This document shows, piece by piece, positions 50,091 to 59,782 of a stretch of 64,000 nucleotides of DNA. Source of the stretch: Maritimibacter harenae. Lineage in GTDB: Bacteria > Pseudomonadota > Alphaproteobacteria > Rhodobacterales > Rhodobacteraceae. The notes under the pieces are model-generated. The model was not told the origin of the DNA. It worked only from the letters and a program-made list of their open reading frames with translations, and searched no databases. Position numbers and translations under genes: made by a program. Within the stretch, counting starts at the first letter, position 1, and every line of letters begins with the position of its first letter. Where the stretch lies: NCBI RefSeq assembly GCF_009882975.1, contig NZ_WTUX01000010.1, positions 356,367 through 420,366 of the forward strand, given 5' to 3'.

Positions 50091-50429
50091 ATGATCTGTC
50101 CCAACTGCGCCCGAGAGATGGAACACGTCGCCCGCCATGGCATCGTGCTGGACCGCTGCGAGGTCTGCGGCGGCGTCTGGCTCGATCGGGGTGAACTCGA
50201 GCATCTGATGGAGGCGGTGCGCGCGCCCGTCATCCAGCCGGAGCCGGACCCCGCGCCCCGACGGATGCCCACGGCCCGCCGTGCCGCGCCCGCGCCGCGC
50301 CATGCCGCACCGCGCCAGTGGGACGACGATCACCCCCGCAAGTCCGGCAAGAAGAAAGCGAAGCGCTACAAGCAGAAGTATTCCACCTCGGCGCGGATCA
50401 AGTACCTGCTCAAAGAGCTGCTCGACTGA
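50091..50429 (+). CDS. Small zinc-ribbon protein (zf-TFIIB type)
   Basis: This 112-residue protein begins with a two-knuckle zinc ribbon CPNC-N22-CEVC followed by GGVWLDRGELE, the zf-TFIIB signature. Then comes a Pro/Ala/Arg-rich linker and a very basic tail (KSGKKKAKRYKQKY). The start has GGAGG eight bases ahead. No function is known for this bacterial family; nucleic acid binding is suggested by charge. Confidence 0.82.
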   Translation: MICPNCAREMEHVARHGIVLDRCEVCGGVWLDRGELEHLMEAVRAPVIQPEPDPAPRRMPTARRAAPAPRHAAPRQWDDDHPRKSGKKKAKRYKQKYSTSARIKYLLKELLD

Positions 50430-50482
50430 GCTTGCGGTGTGACCGCGCGGTGCTAGGCTTGTCCTGACTGCAGGAGGAGCCA

Positions 50483-50800
50483 ATGTCCACACACGAGACG
50501 CAAAGCGACCGCCAGACGGTCCTGACCACCTTCGAGACGACGCCGGGCACCTGCCAGGATCTGCTCGATCTGCTGACCGATGCCTACGACACGTACATCT
50601 CGAAACAGCCGGGGTTCATCTCGGCGCGCCTGCACGTGAACGACGCCCAGACGCGGATCGCGAACTACTCGCAATGGACGCGGCGCGAGGATTTCCAGGC
50701 GATGCTGCGCTCGGACGAGATGCGCAAGCGCAACCGCGTGATCAACGACCTGTGCCGCAGCTTCGAACCGGTGATGTACGACGTGGTCGCGACGTTCTGA
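50483..50800 (+). CDS. Antibiotic biosynthesis monooxygenase (ABM) domain protein
   Basis: This 105-residue protein has the ferredoxin-like ABM fold with FISARLHVNDAQTRIANYSQW in the middle (given here only to that point). Family members are small dimeric oxygenases or heme-degrading relatives, but many have no known substrate. A GGAGGAG ribosome site precedes the ATG. It converges with the next gene four bases later. Confidence 0.8.
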   Translation: MSTHETQSDRQTVLTTFETTPGTCQDLLDLLTDAYDTYISKQPGFISARLHVNDAQTRIANYSQWTRREDFQAMLRSDEMRKRNRVINDLCRSFEPVMYDVVATF

Positions 50801-50803
50801 GGG

Positions 50804-51778
50804 TCAGCTTGCGCGCCGGCGCGGTTGGGCCCGCTTGGCGGGGCTCGGCGCGGGCTGGGCGCGGCCGTCGCGGCGGGTGCGCTGCCCGGCGCGGATCGTC
50901 GGCGGCGTCGGGACCTGGCGGGCGAAGCTCGGGGTGCCGCCGGCGGGGGCCGGGGACCACTGGCGGGCTGCACGGCCTCCTCGCAGCCAGCGCGCCATCT
51001 TGTCGAGCGTGGTGGGACGCGGGCCGACGGGTGCACCGCCCTCGGCGCGGGCCGGGTGGCCCTGGCCCAGGTTGCGGCGGCGCAGCGCGGCCAGGCGGGC
51101 CACTTCGCGGCGGTTCTCCAGCACGGCCTTGAGAATCCAGGAGCCGGAGAACGCCCAGACGCCCAGGCTTTCGTCCCAGTAGACGATGTTGTGGTTCTGG
51201 ATGAACATGGCGAGCGCGCCGTCGCCGGAATTCTTGATGGTCGACAGGATCATCACGTTCCATCCGGTGGTCCAGATGACGGCGCCCGCGACGAGGTAGA
51301 CCTTGCGCTCCCACCCCCGCGCATCCGGCGCGTAGACGAGGAAGCAGGTCAGCGACATCATCAGGTAGAGCATGCAGGCCGAGGCGTAGTGGAACGCCGG
51401 CGAAACCTCGAGCCCGAGGGCGCGCTGGCTGAAGGTCGCGACCGTGTCGCTCTCGTTCGGGAAGAAGGCCACGCCGATCGCCGCGAGGCCCGCGAGAAGC
51501 GCCAGCAGGTCGGGCGAAATCCAGCGGCCCGGGTAGGGGCGGATGCCCCGGTGGACGGCCAGGAACACGCCGATCGCCACAAGCCCGCCGACAAGGATAT
51601 CGCGTTGCGTCGTGTGGAAGAAATCCGATATCGTCGGCTGAACCTCACCGTCGGCCACGAGCCCCGCGACGGCCAGAACGATCGGTAGCGCGAGGCCGAT
51701 CACGCCGAAGGCAATCCGCAGCCTGAAAAAGGCTCGGGCGTCGCGTTGGGCATGGTCTGCGGGGCGAATATCGGTCAT
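50804..51778 (-). CDS. Membrane protein with basic Pro/Ala/Arg-rich tail
   Basis: I do not recognise this 324-residue protein. Residues about 18-215 contain six or seven hydrophobic segments (for example IAFGVIGLALPIVLAVAGLV and LLALLAGLAAIGVAF), with FFHTTQRDILVGGLVAIGV and YWDESLGVWAFSGSW between them. Residues about 235-324 form a disordered, strongly basic tail rich in Arg, Ala and Pro. It is likely an inner-membrane protein with a cytoplasmic tail. Confidence 0.7.
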   Translation of the reverse strand: MTDIRPADHAQRDARAFFRLRIAFGVIGLALPIVLAVAGLVADGEVQPTISDFFHTTQRDILVGGLVAIGVFLAVHRGIRPYPGRWISPDLLALLAGLAAIGVAFFPNESDTVATFSQRALGLEVSPAFHYASACMLYLMMSLTCFLVYAPDARGWERKVYLVAGAVIWTTGWNVMILSTIKNSGDGALAMFIQNHNIVYWDESLGVWAFSGSWILKAVLENRREVARLAALRRRNLGQGHPARAEGGAPVGPRPTTLDKMARWLRGGRAARQWSPAPAGGTPSFARQVPTPPTIRAGQRTRRDGRAQPAPSPAKRAQPRRRAS

Positions 51779-51868
51779 GGTCTAACGTGTGAATGGACAG
51801 CCCCATCAGTCTACGCTGGCCATGTAACCGCGCAAGGCGCGCGCCCGCGCGAAACGGTAAGGAAAACC

Positions 51869-52396
51869 TTACCTTTTGCCGCAATTTTGGCGGCGAATTG
51901 CCCCAGCAGTGCCCGGAAAAGGTCTGATTGCGTACCAGAGGAGGGCCGGAAGCTCCCTCAGAACGGCCCGAGTGATTCGGCCTGGGTGGCTACCGCGCAG
52001 GCTTGGCGCCGCGCCCGTCGCGACCAGCCCGAGACGGCGCGCGACGAGCTTCGCACGGGGCAGGTGCCAGCGGTCGGTCACGATCACGACGGGGGCGCCG
52101 TCCGCCAGAAATGCCCGGGAATGAACGAGATTTTCCATTGTGGAGTGGGACCGGTCCTCGCACCGGATGGCGCTCTCGGGCACGCCCAGGTCGGTCAGAA
52201 CACGGGCGGTGACGGCGGCTTCGCTGGGCGGGTGATCCCCGACACCCCCGGTGGTTATGATTACCTTGACAAGCCCATCGCAATAAAGTTGCGCGGCGAC
52301 CTCGGCCCGGCGCCTGAGCGCGGGCGAGGGCGTGGCGCCCGGCCAGACGGCCGCGCCCAGCACGATGGCGGTCACTCCGGGTAGAGTTGTGCGCAT
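51869..52396 (-). CDS. YdcF/DUF218 family protein
   Basis: This protein of about 175 residues has the DUF218 pattern: IVLGAAVWPGATPSPALRRR, then VKVIITTGGVGDHPPSEA, then EDRSHSTMENLVHSRAFL and VTDRWHLPRA. The fold is Rossmann-like and the family includes ElyC/SanA proteins linked to envelope function, though this one lacks a clear membrane anchor. The start is either the ATG at 52396, overlapping the lipoprotein gene, or the GTG at 52375 that overlaps its stop as GTGA. Confidence 0.8.
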   Translation of the reverse strand: MRTTLPGVTAIVLGAAVWPGATPSPALRRRAEVAAQLYCDGLVKVIITTGGVGDHPPSEAAVTARVLTDLGVPESAIRCEDRSHSTMENLVHSRAFLADGAPVVIVTDRWHLPRAKLVARRLGLVATGAAPSLRGSHPGRITRAVLRELPALLWYAIRPFPGTAGAIRRQNCGKR

Positions 52397-52746
52397 TGCG
52401 CCCGTGCGGCGGCCGCTTCGCGCTCGAGCTCGGGAAGCTTCACCTTGAGCGCCCGAAGCTGGCGGCGCTGGTCGGCCACGTCGATGGCGACCGGGCGCTC
52501 GACCTCGCGGAACTCGGTGCGGGTACATTCGAACGGCTTGCCGTCCTTGTCCCGGCACACGCCCGTGAAGGTGTATGGCTCGGTCGTGCGGTGGATCGCG
52601 TAGCCGCGGGCGATGTTGCCCTCGAGCTCATTGATCCGGCTTTCGGTCGCGCGCAACTCGGCCGTATTGCGATAGACGCACATGTCCTGCTCGGTGCAGG
52701 CGGTGAGAAGCAGCGCGGCGGCGACGAGGGCGAGAAGTGGTTTCAT
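52372..52746 (-). CDS. Small lipoprotein with coiled-coil segments
   Basis: This 124-residue protein starts with a lipoprotein signal (LALVAAALLLTAC, cysteine at residue 17). Two Glu/Arg-rich helical stretches (ATESRINELEGNIARGY and QRRQLRALKVKLPELERE) flank a short Cys-containing loop. It is membrane-anchored in the periplasm; the function is unknown. It is probably co-transcribed with the DUF218 gene. Confidence 0.75.
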   Translation of the reverse strand: MKPLLALVAAALLLTACTEQDMCVYRNTAELRATESRINELEGNIARGYAIHRTTEPYTFTGVCRDKDGKPFECTRTEFREVERPVAIDVADQRRQLRALKVKLPELEREAAAARAQCAQLYPE

Positions 52747-52842
52747 GCCCCGATCATGCGGCGCGCCCGGGATGCTGTCCAGTGGGCGCGTGCCGCGTGG
52801 TCGCGTTGCGGGCCGGGCCGGCGAAACGACGCCGGCCTGTGG

Positions 52843-53175
52843 TCAGCTGCACGAGGTGATCGCGGTTTCGTGCTTCTGGCCGACGGCGTTGAGGTTCATC
52901 ATAAGGTCTTCCGCCGTGGTCCCGGACTGCCCGGCGACCTGCGTGAAGGCGGTTTCCCAGGACTCCGCGATCGTCGCCCCGGTGGCCCGGGCGGCGAGGA
53001 AGGCGTCGCTGATCTCGGTGTAGGTGCCGCGTTCGTCCAGCGTGATGTTGCTGTTGAGCTCGGTCGTCGCGCATTCGCACTGCGCGGCGGTGTTGCCCAT
53101 GTCGAGGCACAGCTCGGTCGGGTCCGCATAGGCCGCGAGTGGCAGGAGAACGAGAAGGGCGGTGAAACGTAGCAT
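52843..53175 (-). CDS. Small secreted cysteine-containing protein
   Basis: This 110-residue protein has a signal peptide (LRFTALLVLLPLAAYA) followed by a mature part with five cysteines (LCLDMGNTAAQCECATTEL and a C-terminal SCS), so disulfides are likely. The start at 53175 gives the best signal peptide; the ATG at 53211 would add a polar stretch. I do not recognise a family with known function. Confidence 0.65.
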   Translation of the reverse strand: MLRFTALLVLLPLAAYADPTELCLDMGNTAAQCECATTELNSNITLDERGTYTEISDAFLAARATGATIAESWETAFTQVAGQSGTTAEDLMMNLNAVGQKHETAITSCS

Positions 53176-53325
53176 GGTTGCAAGTCCGTCATCGTTAACA
53201 ATTCCGGACAATGTGCACGCGAATGCGGTGTTTTTAAGGCCGGTCGGGGGCGTCCCTGCACCGCAGCAGTGGCGCGCGAGCCCGCCGCGTGGCGCCGGAG
53301 TGGTGGGTTGGCACCCACTCGACGA

Positions 53326-55491
53326 TCACCGTCCCTTCCTGCGTCCAGCCCGCTGCCCCGGCTTGCCCGCCGTCGACCGGCCCTTCGTCGCCTCGGCGCT
53401 GACCTTCTCGACCGCCTGCTGGCGGGCCATCGGGTCGTCGGCCACGGCCAGGTCGACCGCTTCGAGGCGCTTGATCTCGTCGCGCAGGCGCGCGGCTTCC
53501 TCGAACTCGAGGTTCTCGGCGGCCTTGCGCATGTCCTCCTTCAGCCCCTCGAGGTGGGCCTGGAGGTTCTGGCCGACGCCGACCTTGTCGACCGTGGCCG
53601 TGACGCGGTTCATGTCCACGTCGCCCGCGTAGAGCCCGGCCAGCACGTCCTCGACGTTCTTGCGCACCGTCGCCGGCGTGATGCCGTGTTCCTCGTTGTA
53701 GGCGATCTGCTTCTCGCGCCGCCGCTCGGTCTCGTCCAGCGCGCGCTGCATCGAGCCGGTGATGCGGTCGGCGTACATGATGACGCGGCCATCGGCGTTG
53801 CGCGCGGCGCGTCCGATGGTCTGGATGAGCGAGGTTTCCGAGCGCAGGAAGCCCTCCTTGTCGGCATCGAGGATCGCCACCAGCCCGCATTCGGGGATGT
53901 CGAGCCCCTCGCGCAGAAGGTTGATGCCGATCAGCACGTCGAATGCTCCGAGCCGCAGGTCGCGCAGGATCTCGATCCGCTCGATCGTGTCGATGTCGGA
54001 GTGCATGTAGCGCACGCGGATGCCCTGTTCGTGCATGTACTCGGTCAGGTCCTCGGCCATCCGTTTGGTCAGCGTCGTGACCAGGGTGCGGTAGCCCGCG
54101 TCGGCCACCCGGCGCACCTCGTCGAGCAGGTCGTCGACCTGCATCTCCACCGGCCGGATCTCGACCTGCGGATCGAGAAGCCCGGTGGGGCGGATGACCT
54201 GTTCGGTGAAGACGCCGCCGGTCCGCTCCAGTTCCCAGTTGCCCGGGGTGGCCGAGACGAAGACGGATTGCGGGCGCATCGCGTCCCATTCCTCGAACTT
54301 GAGCGGGCGGTTGTCCATGCACGACGGCAGGCGGAACCCGTGCTCGGCGAGCGTGAACTTGCGCCGGTAGTCGCCGCGATACATGCCGCCGATCTGGGGG
54401 ACGGAGACGTGGCTTTCGTCCGCGAAGACGATGGCGTTGTCGGGGATGTATTCGAAGAGGGTGGGGGGCGGCTCGCCCGGGTTGCGGCCCGTGAGGTAGC
54501 GCGAGTAGTTTTCGATCCCGTTGCAGAAGCCCGAGGCCTCCAGCATCTCCAGGTCGAAGCGCGTGCGCTGCTCGAGCCGCTGGGCCTCCAGCAGCTTGCC
54601 CTCCTTCTCGAACTCGGCCAGCCGCAGGCCCAGTTCCTTCTTGATCCCCTCGATCGCCTGCCGGAGCGTTGGCGTGGGCGTCACGTAGTGCGAATTGGCA
54701 TAGACCCGGACCTTCTCCAGCGTATCGGTCTTGGCCCCGGTGAGCGTGTCGAACTCGGTGATGCTTTCCAGCTCCTCGCCGAAGAACGACAGCCGCCAGC
54801 CGCGATCCTCGAGGTGCGAGGGCCAGATCTCGAGTGAATCGCCCCGCACCCGGAAACTGCCGCGCGCGAAGGCATTGTCGTTGCGCCGGTATTGCTGGGC
54901 CACGAGATCCTTCATGATCGCGCGCTGGTCGTATTCCTCGCCCACGGTGATGTCCTGCGTCATCGCCGTGTAGGTCTCGGGCGACCCGATACCGTAGATG
55001 CACGAAACAGAGGCGACGATGATCACGTCGTCGCGCTCCAAGAGCGCCCGGGTGGCCGAGTGGCGCATCCGGTCGATCTGTTCGTTGATCTGGCTTTCCT
55101 TCTCGATGAAGGTGTCCGTGCGCGGGACGTAGGCCTCCGGCTGGTAGTAATCGTAGTAGGAGACGAAGTACTCGACCGCGTTGTCGGGGAAGAAGCCCTT
55201 GAACTCGCCGTAGAGCTGCGCCGCCAGCGTCTTGTTCGGGGCGAGGATGATGGCGGGGCGCTGCGTCTCCTCGATGATCTTGGCCATCGTGTAGGTCTTG
55301 CCGGTCCCCGTCGCGCCCAGAAGCACCTGGTCCTGCTCGCCGTCGTTCACGCCCTGGGCAAGCTCCGCGATCGCCTTTGGCTGGTCGCCCGCCGGGTCGA
55401 ACTCGGTGTTCATCCGAAAGCGGATGCCACCCTCGAGCTTGGGCTTCGCGGTGGGGGCGGTGGTCGGCGAGGTGAGCGGGCTGTCGGGCAT
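53326..55491 (-). CDS. uvrB: UvrABC excinuclease subunit B
   Basis: This 721-residue protein is the damage-verifying helicase-like subunit of nucleotide excision repair. Walker A is GATGTGKT, the beta-hairpin region is [17 protein letters not shown], the helicase motifs are [19 protein letters not shown] and [15 protein letters not shown]. The C-terminal UVR motif is [20 protein letters not shown]. Length and N-terminus are normal. A LexA-like box lies 26-40 bases upstream of the start, which would place it in the SOS regulon. Confidence 0.96.
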   Translation of the reverse strand: MPDSPLTSPTTAPTAKPKLEGGIRFRMNTEFDPAGDQPKAIAELAQGVNDGEQDQVLLGATGTGKTYTMAKIIEETQRPAIILAPNKTLAAQLYGEFKGFFPDNAVEYFVSYYDYYQPEAYVPRTDTFIEKESQINEQIDRMRHSATRALLERDDVIIVASVSCIYGIGSPETYTAMTQDITVGEEYDQRAIMKDLVAQQYRRNDNAFARGSFRVRGDSLEIWPSHLEDRGWRLSFFGEELESITEFDTLTGAKTDTLEKVRVYANSHYVTPTPTLRQAIEGIKKELGLRLAEFEKEGKLLEAQRLEQRTRFDLEMLEASGFCNGIENYSRYLTGRNPGEPPPTLFEYIPDNAIVFADESHVSVPQIGGMYRGDYRRKFTLAEHGFRLPSCMDNRPLKFEEWDAMRPQSVFVSATPGNWELERTGGVFTEQVIRPTGLLDPQVEIRPVEMQVDDLLDEVRRVADAGYRTLVTTLTKRMAEDLTEYMHEQGIRVRYMHSDIDTIERIEILRDLRLGAFDVLIGINLLREGLDIPECGLVAILDADKEGFLRSETSLIQTIGRAARNADGRVIMYADRITGSMQRALDETERRREKQIAYNEEHGITPATVRKNVEDVLAGLYAGDVDMNRVTATVDKVGVGQNLQAHLEGLKEDMRKAAENLEFEEAARLRDEIKRLEAVDLAVADDPMARQQAVEKVSAEATKGRSTAGKPGQRAGRRKGR

Positions 55492-55516
55492 GGGGGACTC
55501 CTTCGCGCTCTACCTT

Positions 55517-55531
55517 GTTCGCTTTTTGGTC
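55517..55531. promoter_or_regulatory. LexA box-like direct repeat upstream of uvrB
   Basis: GTTC-GCTTTTT-GGTC differs by one base from the alphaproteobacterial SOS operator GTTC-N7-GTTC. It lies just upstream of the uvrB start, where LexA would block transcription. Confidence 0.45.
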
Positions 55532-55871
55532 CATTTCAAGGGGCAACGATCCGCGGCGATGCGTCCCCGGCTGCCGGTGACGAGAGGGGCGGGGCCGATA
55601 CCGGCGAATGGTTAACAAAGGGTTTCTACTTAAACGAGAGTATCCTAAAGAAACTATCGCATAACGTGCAATTTGTTCTTGCCGCCTCCCGGTGCCTGCG
55701 GCTAGCGTGACAGGGCAAGCAGCAGACCGGCTGCCGGCCCCGGCGATCACCCACCCACCCCTCGCTCCCTCGCCGGGGCCGGCAGTCACCTCTCCCCCCG
55801 CCTCACTTGCTTTTCACTTGCGAAAGCCCCGGTTTTTCCCGATAAACCACGCGATCAACTGGAGGTTCGCC
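55532..55871. other. Intergenic stretch between uvrB and the NDUFS4-like gene
   Basis: About 340 bases have no supported gene. The part at about 55608-55680 is AT-rich for this genome and probably holds the promoters. The last bases before the next gene carry GGAGG. I see no RNA gene or repeat here. Confidence 0.4.
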
Positions 55872-56183
55872 ATGCGTGCTCGCATCTACAAACCGGCTCG
55901 CAACGCCATGACCTCGGGTCAGGCGAAGACCAAGCAATGGATCCTGGACTTCGCGCCCGACGAAAAGCGTGAGATCGACCCGCTGATGGGCTGGACCAGC
56001 TCGTCGGACACCCAGAGCCAGGTGCGCATCCGCTTCGCCACGAAAGAGGCCGCGCTCGCCTATGCCGAGGAGCACGGGATCGACGCCGTGGTGATGGAGC
56101 CGCACAAGCGCAAGCCCAACATCCGCCCCGGCGGTTACGGCGACAACTTCGCCACCAACCGTCGGCAGGTCTGGACCCACTGA
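55872..56183 (+). CDS. ETC complex I subunit, NDUFS4-like accessory protein
   Basis: This 103-residue protein matches the NDUFS4/18-kDa accessory subunit of complex I, present in alphaproteobacteria and mitochondria. It has the start [37 protein letters not shown] and the end [17 protein letters not shown]. It binds the peripheral arm of NADH:ubiquinone oxidoreductase. The ATG has GGAGG ahead. A hairpin CGCGCGGCAG / CTGCCGCGCG (about 56191-56216) after the stop may end its transcript. Confidence 0.9.
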   Translation: MRARIYKPARNAMTSGQAKTKQWILDFAPDEKREIDPLMGWTSSSDTQSQVRIRFATKEAALAYAEEHGIDAVVMEPHKRKPNIRPGGYGDNFATNRRQVWTH

Positions 56184-56269
56184 CGGGACCCGCGCGGCAG
56201 TGAACCCTGCCGCGCGTCCGGGCGTTGAGTGGGCCCAAGCCCCGCGACGCGCCTGAGCCGAGCCATCCA

Positions 56270-56992
56270 ATGCCACGACATCTCCGCACCCTCACCGCTC
56301 TCCTGCGCCGCGCGGAGACGGTGACGCTGCTCGCCGTGCTCTGCGTCGCCGGCGGCCTCTGGGCCTTCGCGGCGCTGGCCGCGGAAATGCTGGAAGGCGA
56401 CCTCCATGTCTTCGACGAAACCCTCCTCATGGCGCTGCGCCGCGCGGGCGATCCGGCGCGCCCGATCGGCGGCCCGCACCTGGAAATCGTGATGCGCGAC
56501 ATCACGGCGCTGGGCGGGATCACGGTGCTCACCCTCGTGACGATCAGCGCGATGGTCTACCTGGTGCTGCGCCGCCAGCGGGCCTCGGCCCTGTTTCTCG
56601 CTGTCGCGGTGCTGGGCGGGCAGGTGCTGTCACGCATCGCCAAGGCCGGCTTCGCGCGCCCGCGCCCCGATCTCGTCCCGCACGGGGTGGACGTGACGAG
56701 CGCGTCGTTTCCCTCGGGCCATTCGATGATGGCGGCGGTCACCTACCTCACGCTCGCGGTGATGCTGGCGCGCCAGGAACCCGCCTGGCCGATCCGGGCG
56801 TTCTTCGTCGTGGTGGCCGCGCTGCTGGCCATATCGGTGGGACTGAGCCGCGTCTATCTTGGCGTCCACTGGCCCTCGGACGTGCTGGCCGGCTGGGCGT
56901 TGGGCGCCGCCTGGGCGCTCCTCGTCTGGCTGGTGGCGCGCTGGATGGGGCGGCGCGGCGGGATCGAACCGGACCGCGCCCGGCCCGAGTGA
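56270..56992 (+). CDS. PAP2-family membrane phosphatase
   Basis: This 240-residue inner-membrane phosphatase has the three PAP2 motifs: KAGFARPRP, SFPSGHSMM and SRVYLGVHWPSDVLAG. It has about five hydrophobic helices. Members remove phosphate from undecaprenyl pyrophosphate, phosphatidate or lipid A. The exact substrate is open. A GTG at 56225 could extend the N-terminus by 15 residues, but the region after 56270 fits better. Confidence 0.88.
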   Translation: MPRHLRTLTALLRRAETVTLLAVLCVAGGLWAFAALAAEMLEGDLHVFDETLLMALRRAGDPARPIGGPHLEIVMRDITALGGITVLTLVTISAMVYLVLRRQRASALFLAVAVLGGQVLSRIAKAGFARPRPDLVPHGVDVTSASFPSGHSMMAAVTYLTLAVMLARQEPAWPIRAFFVVVAALLAISVGLSRVYLGVHWPSDVLAGWALGAAWALLVWLVARWMGRRGGIEPDRARPE

Positions 56993-56995
56993 GCC

Positions 56996-57754
56996 TCACG
57001 CCTCGAGGAACGCGCGCGCGGCCGCCTCGAACTCCCGGGGCTTCTCGGCGTGAAGCCAATGGCCCGCCCCGGGGATCTTGGCCTGCTGTGCATTGGGAAA
57101 CAGCGCCTTGATGCGCGACCGGTGCCCGGGCTGGACGTAGTCGCTCTCTGCGCCGGCAAGGAAGAGCGTGGGACCCTCGAACGTCCCCTCGACCTCGGGA
57201 AAACCCGTGACCTTTTCCATGTCCCGCGCCAGCACGTCGAGGTTCAGCTTCCAGCGTTTCTCACGGACGTCGAGCGACTGAAGAAGGAACGCGCGCACCG
57301 GCGTCTCCGGGATCGCCGCGGCCAGGGCCTGGTCCGCGTCGCTCCGCGTCTCGACCCCGGACAGGTCCAGCCCCTGCATCGCCTCGATCAGCGGCAGCTG
57401 GCTGTGTCCGTAGTCCACAGGCGCGATATCGGCCACAATCAGGCGGTTGACCAGCGCCGGGCGGTCGAGCGCCAGCACCATCGCGGCCTTGCCGCCCATC
57501 GAGTGCCCGATCACGTCGGCGGGCCCGCCGATCTCTTCGATGACCTCGGCCAGGTCCTCGGCCATCGCCGCGTAGGATTGGTCGTCTGCGCGTGGGCTGT
57601 CGCCGTGGTTGCGCATGTCCACCGTGACCACACGCCGGCTGTCCGACAGGCGCTTGGCGATCACGCCCCAGTTGCGCCCGGACCCGAAAAGGCCGTGGAC
57701 GATCAGGATCGGCGGGCGGGCGGTGTCGTCACCGAATGTCTGCATCGCAAGCAT
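56996..57754 (-). CDS. Alpha/beta hydrolase, YbfF-like esterase
   Basis: This 252-residue hydrolase has the nucleophile elbow GHSMGG (catalytic Ser about residue 92), an oxyanion stretch HGLFGSGRNWG, an acid in GAESDYV and the catalytic His in GAGHWLHAEKP. It resembles the YbfF family of short acyl-thioester esterases. It converges with the PAP2 gene and appears monocistronic. Confidence 0.87.
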   Translation of the reverse strand: MLAMQTFGDDTARPPILIVHGLFGSGRNWGVIAKRLSDSRRVVTVDMRNHGDSPRADDQSYAAMAEDLAEVIEEIGGPADVIGHSMGGKAAMVLALDRPALVNRLIVADIAPVDYGHSQLPLIEAMQGLDLSGVETRSDADQALAAAIPETPVRAFLLQSLDVREKRWKLNLDVLARDMEKVTGFPEVEGTFEGPTLFLAGAESDYVQPGHRSRIKALFPNAQQAKIPGAGHWLHAEKPREFEAAARAFLEA

Positions 57755-57826
57755 GGCTCACCCATAGCGCCAAGGCGTTGAGGCGGAAAGACCTTTCCCG
57801 TATCCTGCGCGTCGGAAGGGGAACCC

Positions 57827-58189
57827 ATGGACCTGCAGGACCGGGCCGAGACATTGGCCAGGCTGATGGAAGAGCGGCTGGACATCCGCGGACCGGACCT
57901 GGCCGCGAAGACGCGCCGGGCCAGGCGCCGCGTCCCGCGCTGGCTCCGGCGCGAGCTGATGGCGCTTGTCCAGGCGCTGGAATATTCCCGCCATCCGAAG
58001 TTCGCCGCGCGCATAGACCACGCCCGGATCGAGACCGGGGCCAGGCGCGCGCAGAACTGGCTGGAGCAGGTGGACGCGACGGACCGGCGCAAGTCGCTGG
58101 TGATCCACTGGCTCGCCGGCAACGCCTTCAACGTTCTCGTGGTGATAGGGCTCGCGGTGGGCGTGATGGCCTGGCGCGGGCTGATCTGA
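57827..58189 (+). CDS. Small conserved protein with C-terminal membrane segment
   Basis: This 120-residue protein starts with a helical, charged region (ETLARLMEERLDIRG, then KTRRARRRVPRWLRREL) and ends in a single hydrophobic helix (FNVLVVIGLAVGVMAWRG). It looks like a tail-anchored inner-membrane protein. I do not know its function. Confidence 0.72.
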   Translation: MDLQDRAETLARLMEERLDIRGPDLAAKTRRARRRVPRWLRRELMALVQALEYSRHPKFAARIDHARIETGARRAQNWLEQVDATDRRKSLVIHWLAGNAFNVLVVIGLAVGVMAWRGLI

Positions 58190-58192
58190 TCC

Positions 58193-58272
58193 CCTTCATC
58201 GTTCCGCAAATACTTCGGGGGAGCGCGAGGGGACCGGTCCCCTCGTGACCGCGGCGTCCCGCCGAAGGCGGG
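58193..58272 (-). repeat. 3'-gene repeat element, copy C
   Basis: Read on the minus strand: a CCCGCC/GGCGGG hairpin, then the perfect 20-base palindrome at 58226-58245 (CGAGGGGACC / GGTCCCCTCG), then the tail CCGAAGTATTTGCGGAACG ending in ATGAAGG. It lies downstream of glyA in the sense direction and matches copies A and B closely. Confidence 0.65.
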
Positions 58273-58288
58273 GCGGCGCAAATCCTGC

Positions 58289-58312
58289 GCGGGCGGCCCT
58301 CGGGCCGCCCGC
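58289..58312 (-). terminator. Hairpin after glyA
   Basis: An 11-base perfect stem (GCGGGCGGCCC / GGGCCGCCCGC) with a two-base loop starts ten bases after the glyA stop. It has no clear T-run. Confidence 0.55.
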
Positions 58313-58321
58313 ACCATCGGA

Positions 58322-59614
58322 TCAGAGGTTGGGGTAGATCGGGAAGGCCTCGCAGAGCGCAGCGACCTTGGCCTTCACGGCCTCTTCCACGGCCCCGTTG
58401 CCGTCCTCGCCGTTGGCGGCGAGCCCGTCGACCACTTCCACGATCAGGTCGGCGATCTGGCGGAACTCTTCCTCACCGAAGCCGCGGGTGGTGCCCGCCG
58501 GGGTGCCGAGGCGCACGCCGCTGGTCACCATCGGCTTTTCCGGGTCGAACGGGATGCCGTTCTTGTTGCAGGTGATGTGGGCGCGCCCCAGCGCCTTCTC
58601 GGTGGCGTTGCCCTTCACGCCCTTGGGGCGCAGGTCGACGAGCATCACGTGGGTGTCCGTGCCGCCGGTGACGATGTCGAGCCCGCCCTTCATCAGCTGG
58701 TCGGCAAGCGCCACGGCGTTCGCGCGCACCTGCTGCTGGTAGGACTTGAACTCGGGACGCAGGGCTTCGCCGAAGGCCACCGCCTTGGCCGCGATCACGT
58801 GCATCAGCGGCCCGCCCTGGATGCCGGGGAAGATCGCTGAGTTCACCTTCTTGGCGATCTCGGGGTCGTTCGTCAGGATCATGCCGCCGCGCGGGCCGCG
58901 CAGCGTCTTGTGCGTCGTGGTGGTGGCCACGTCGGCATGCGGGAATGGCGAGGGGTGCTCGCCCGCGGCCACGAGGCCCGCGAAGTGCGCCATGTCCACC
59001 ATCAGGTAGGCGCCCACCATGTCGGCGATCTCGCGGAAACGGGCGAAGTCGATCTGGCGCGGGATGGCCGAGCCGCCCGCGATGATCAGCTTGGGCTGGT
59101 GCTCCTTGGCCAGCGCCTCGACCTGGTCGTAGTCGATCAGGTTGTCGTCGCGGCGCACACCGTACTGCACGGCGTTGAACCATTTGCCGGACTGGTTCGG
59201 CGGCGCGCCGTGGGTCAGGTGCCCGCCGGAGGCGAGGTCCATGCCCAGGATCGTGTCGCCCGGTTTGATCAGAGCGGTGAAGGCGCCCTGGTTGGCCTGG
59301 GAGCCGGAATTGGGCTGGACGTTGGCGAACTGGCAGCCGAACAGCTCGGTCGCGCGTTCGATGGCCAGCGTCTCGGCCACGTCGACGTACTGGCAGCCGC
59401 CGTAGTAGCGCTTGCCGGGATACCCTTCGGCATACTTGTTCGTCATGATGGAGCCCTGCGCCTCCATCACGGCGGCGGAGACGATGTTCTCCGAGGCGAT
59501 CAGCTCGATCTCGTCGCGCTGCCGACCGAGCTCGCCGGTGATCGAGGCCCAGAGCTCCGGGTCGCGGGAAGAAAGCGGTTCGGTGAAGAAGCCGTTGTCT
59601 CGGATGTCCTTCAT
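58322..59614 (-). CDS. glyA: Serine hydroxymethyltransferase
   Basis: This 430-residue PLP enzyme interconverts serine and glycine while charging tetrahydrofolate with a methylene group. [35 protein letters not shown] and the PLP-lysine motif [16 protein letters not shown] are all present. Length and N-terminus are normal. It is transcribed divergently from the NAD kinase gene and feeds the same one-carbon pool as purU. Confidence 0.96.
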   Translation of the reverse strand: MKDIRDNGFFTEPLSSRDPELWASITGELGRQRDEIELIASENIVSAAVMEAQGSIMTNKYAEGYPGKRYYGGCQYVDVAETLAIERATELFGCQFANVQPNSGSQANQGAFTALIKPGDTILGMDLASGGHLTHGAPPNQSGKWFNAVQYGVRRDDNLIDYDQVEALAKEHQPKLIIAGGSAIPRQIDFARFREIADMVGAYLMVDMAHFAGLVAAGEHPSPFPHADVATTTTHKTLRGPRGGMILTNDPEIAKKVNSAIFPGIQGGPLMHVIAAKAVAFGEALRPEFKSYQQQVRANAVALADQLMKGGLDIVTGGTDTHVMLVDLRPKGVKGNATEKALGRAHITCNKNGIPFDPEKPMVTSGVRLGTPAGTTRGFGEEEFRQIADLIVEVVDGLAANGEDGNGAVEEAVKAKVAALCEAFPIYPNL

Positions 59615-59782
59615 GGCGCGTCTCCTTGGACTGTCATCTGCGGCTCACATAGGCCATATCGGCCGTCATCGGAAGGCCAAGGGCGACCTCGACGGCCAAA
59701 ATAACGGCAAATCTGGCGCTCACCCGAAACTTGTGTTTCTTTCGGAAACCAAACGGGCGTCCCAGGAAACAGAGGGCCGATC

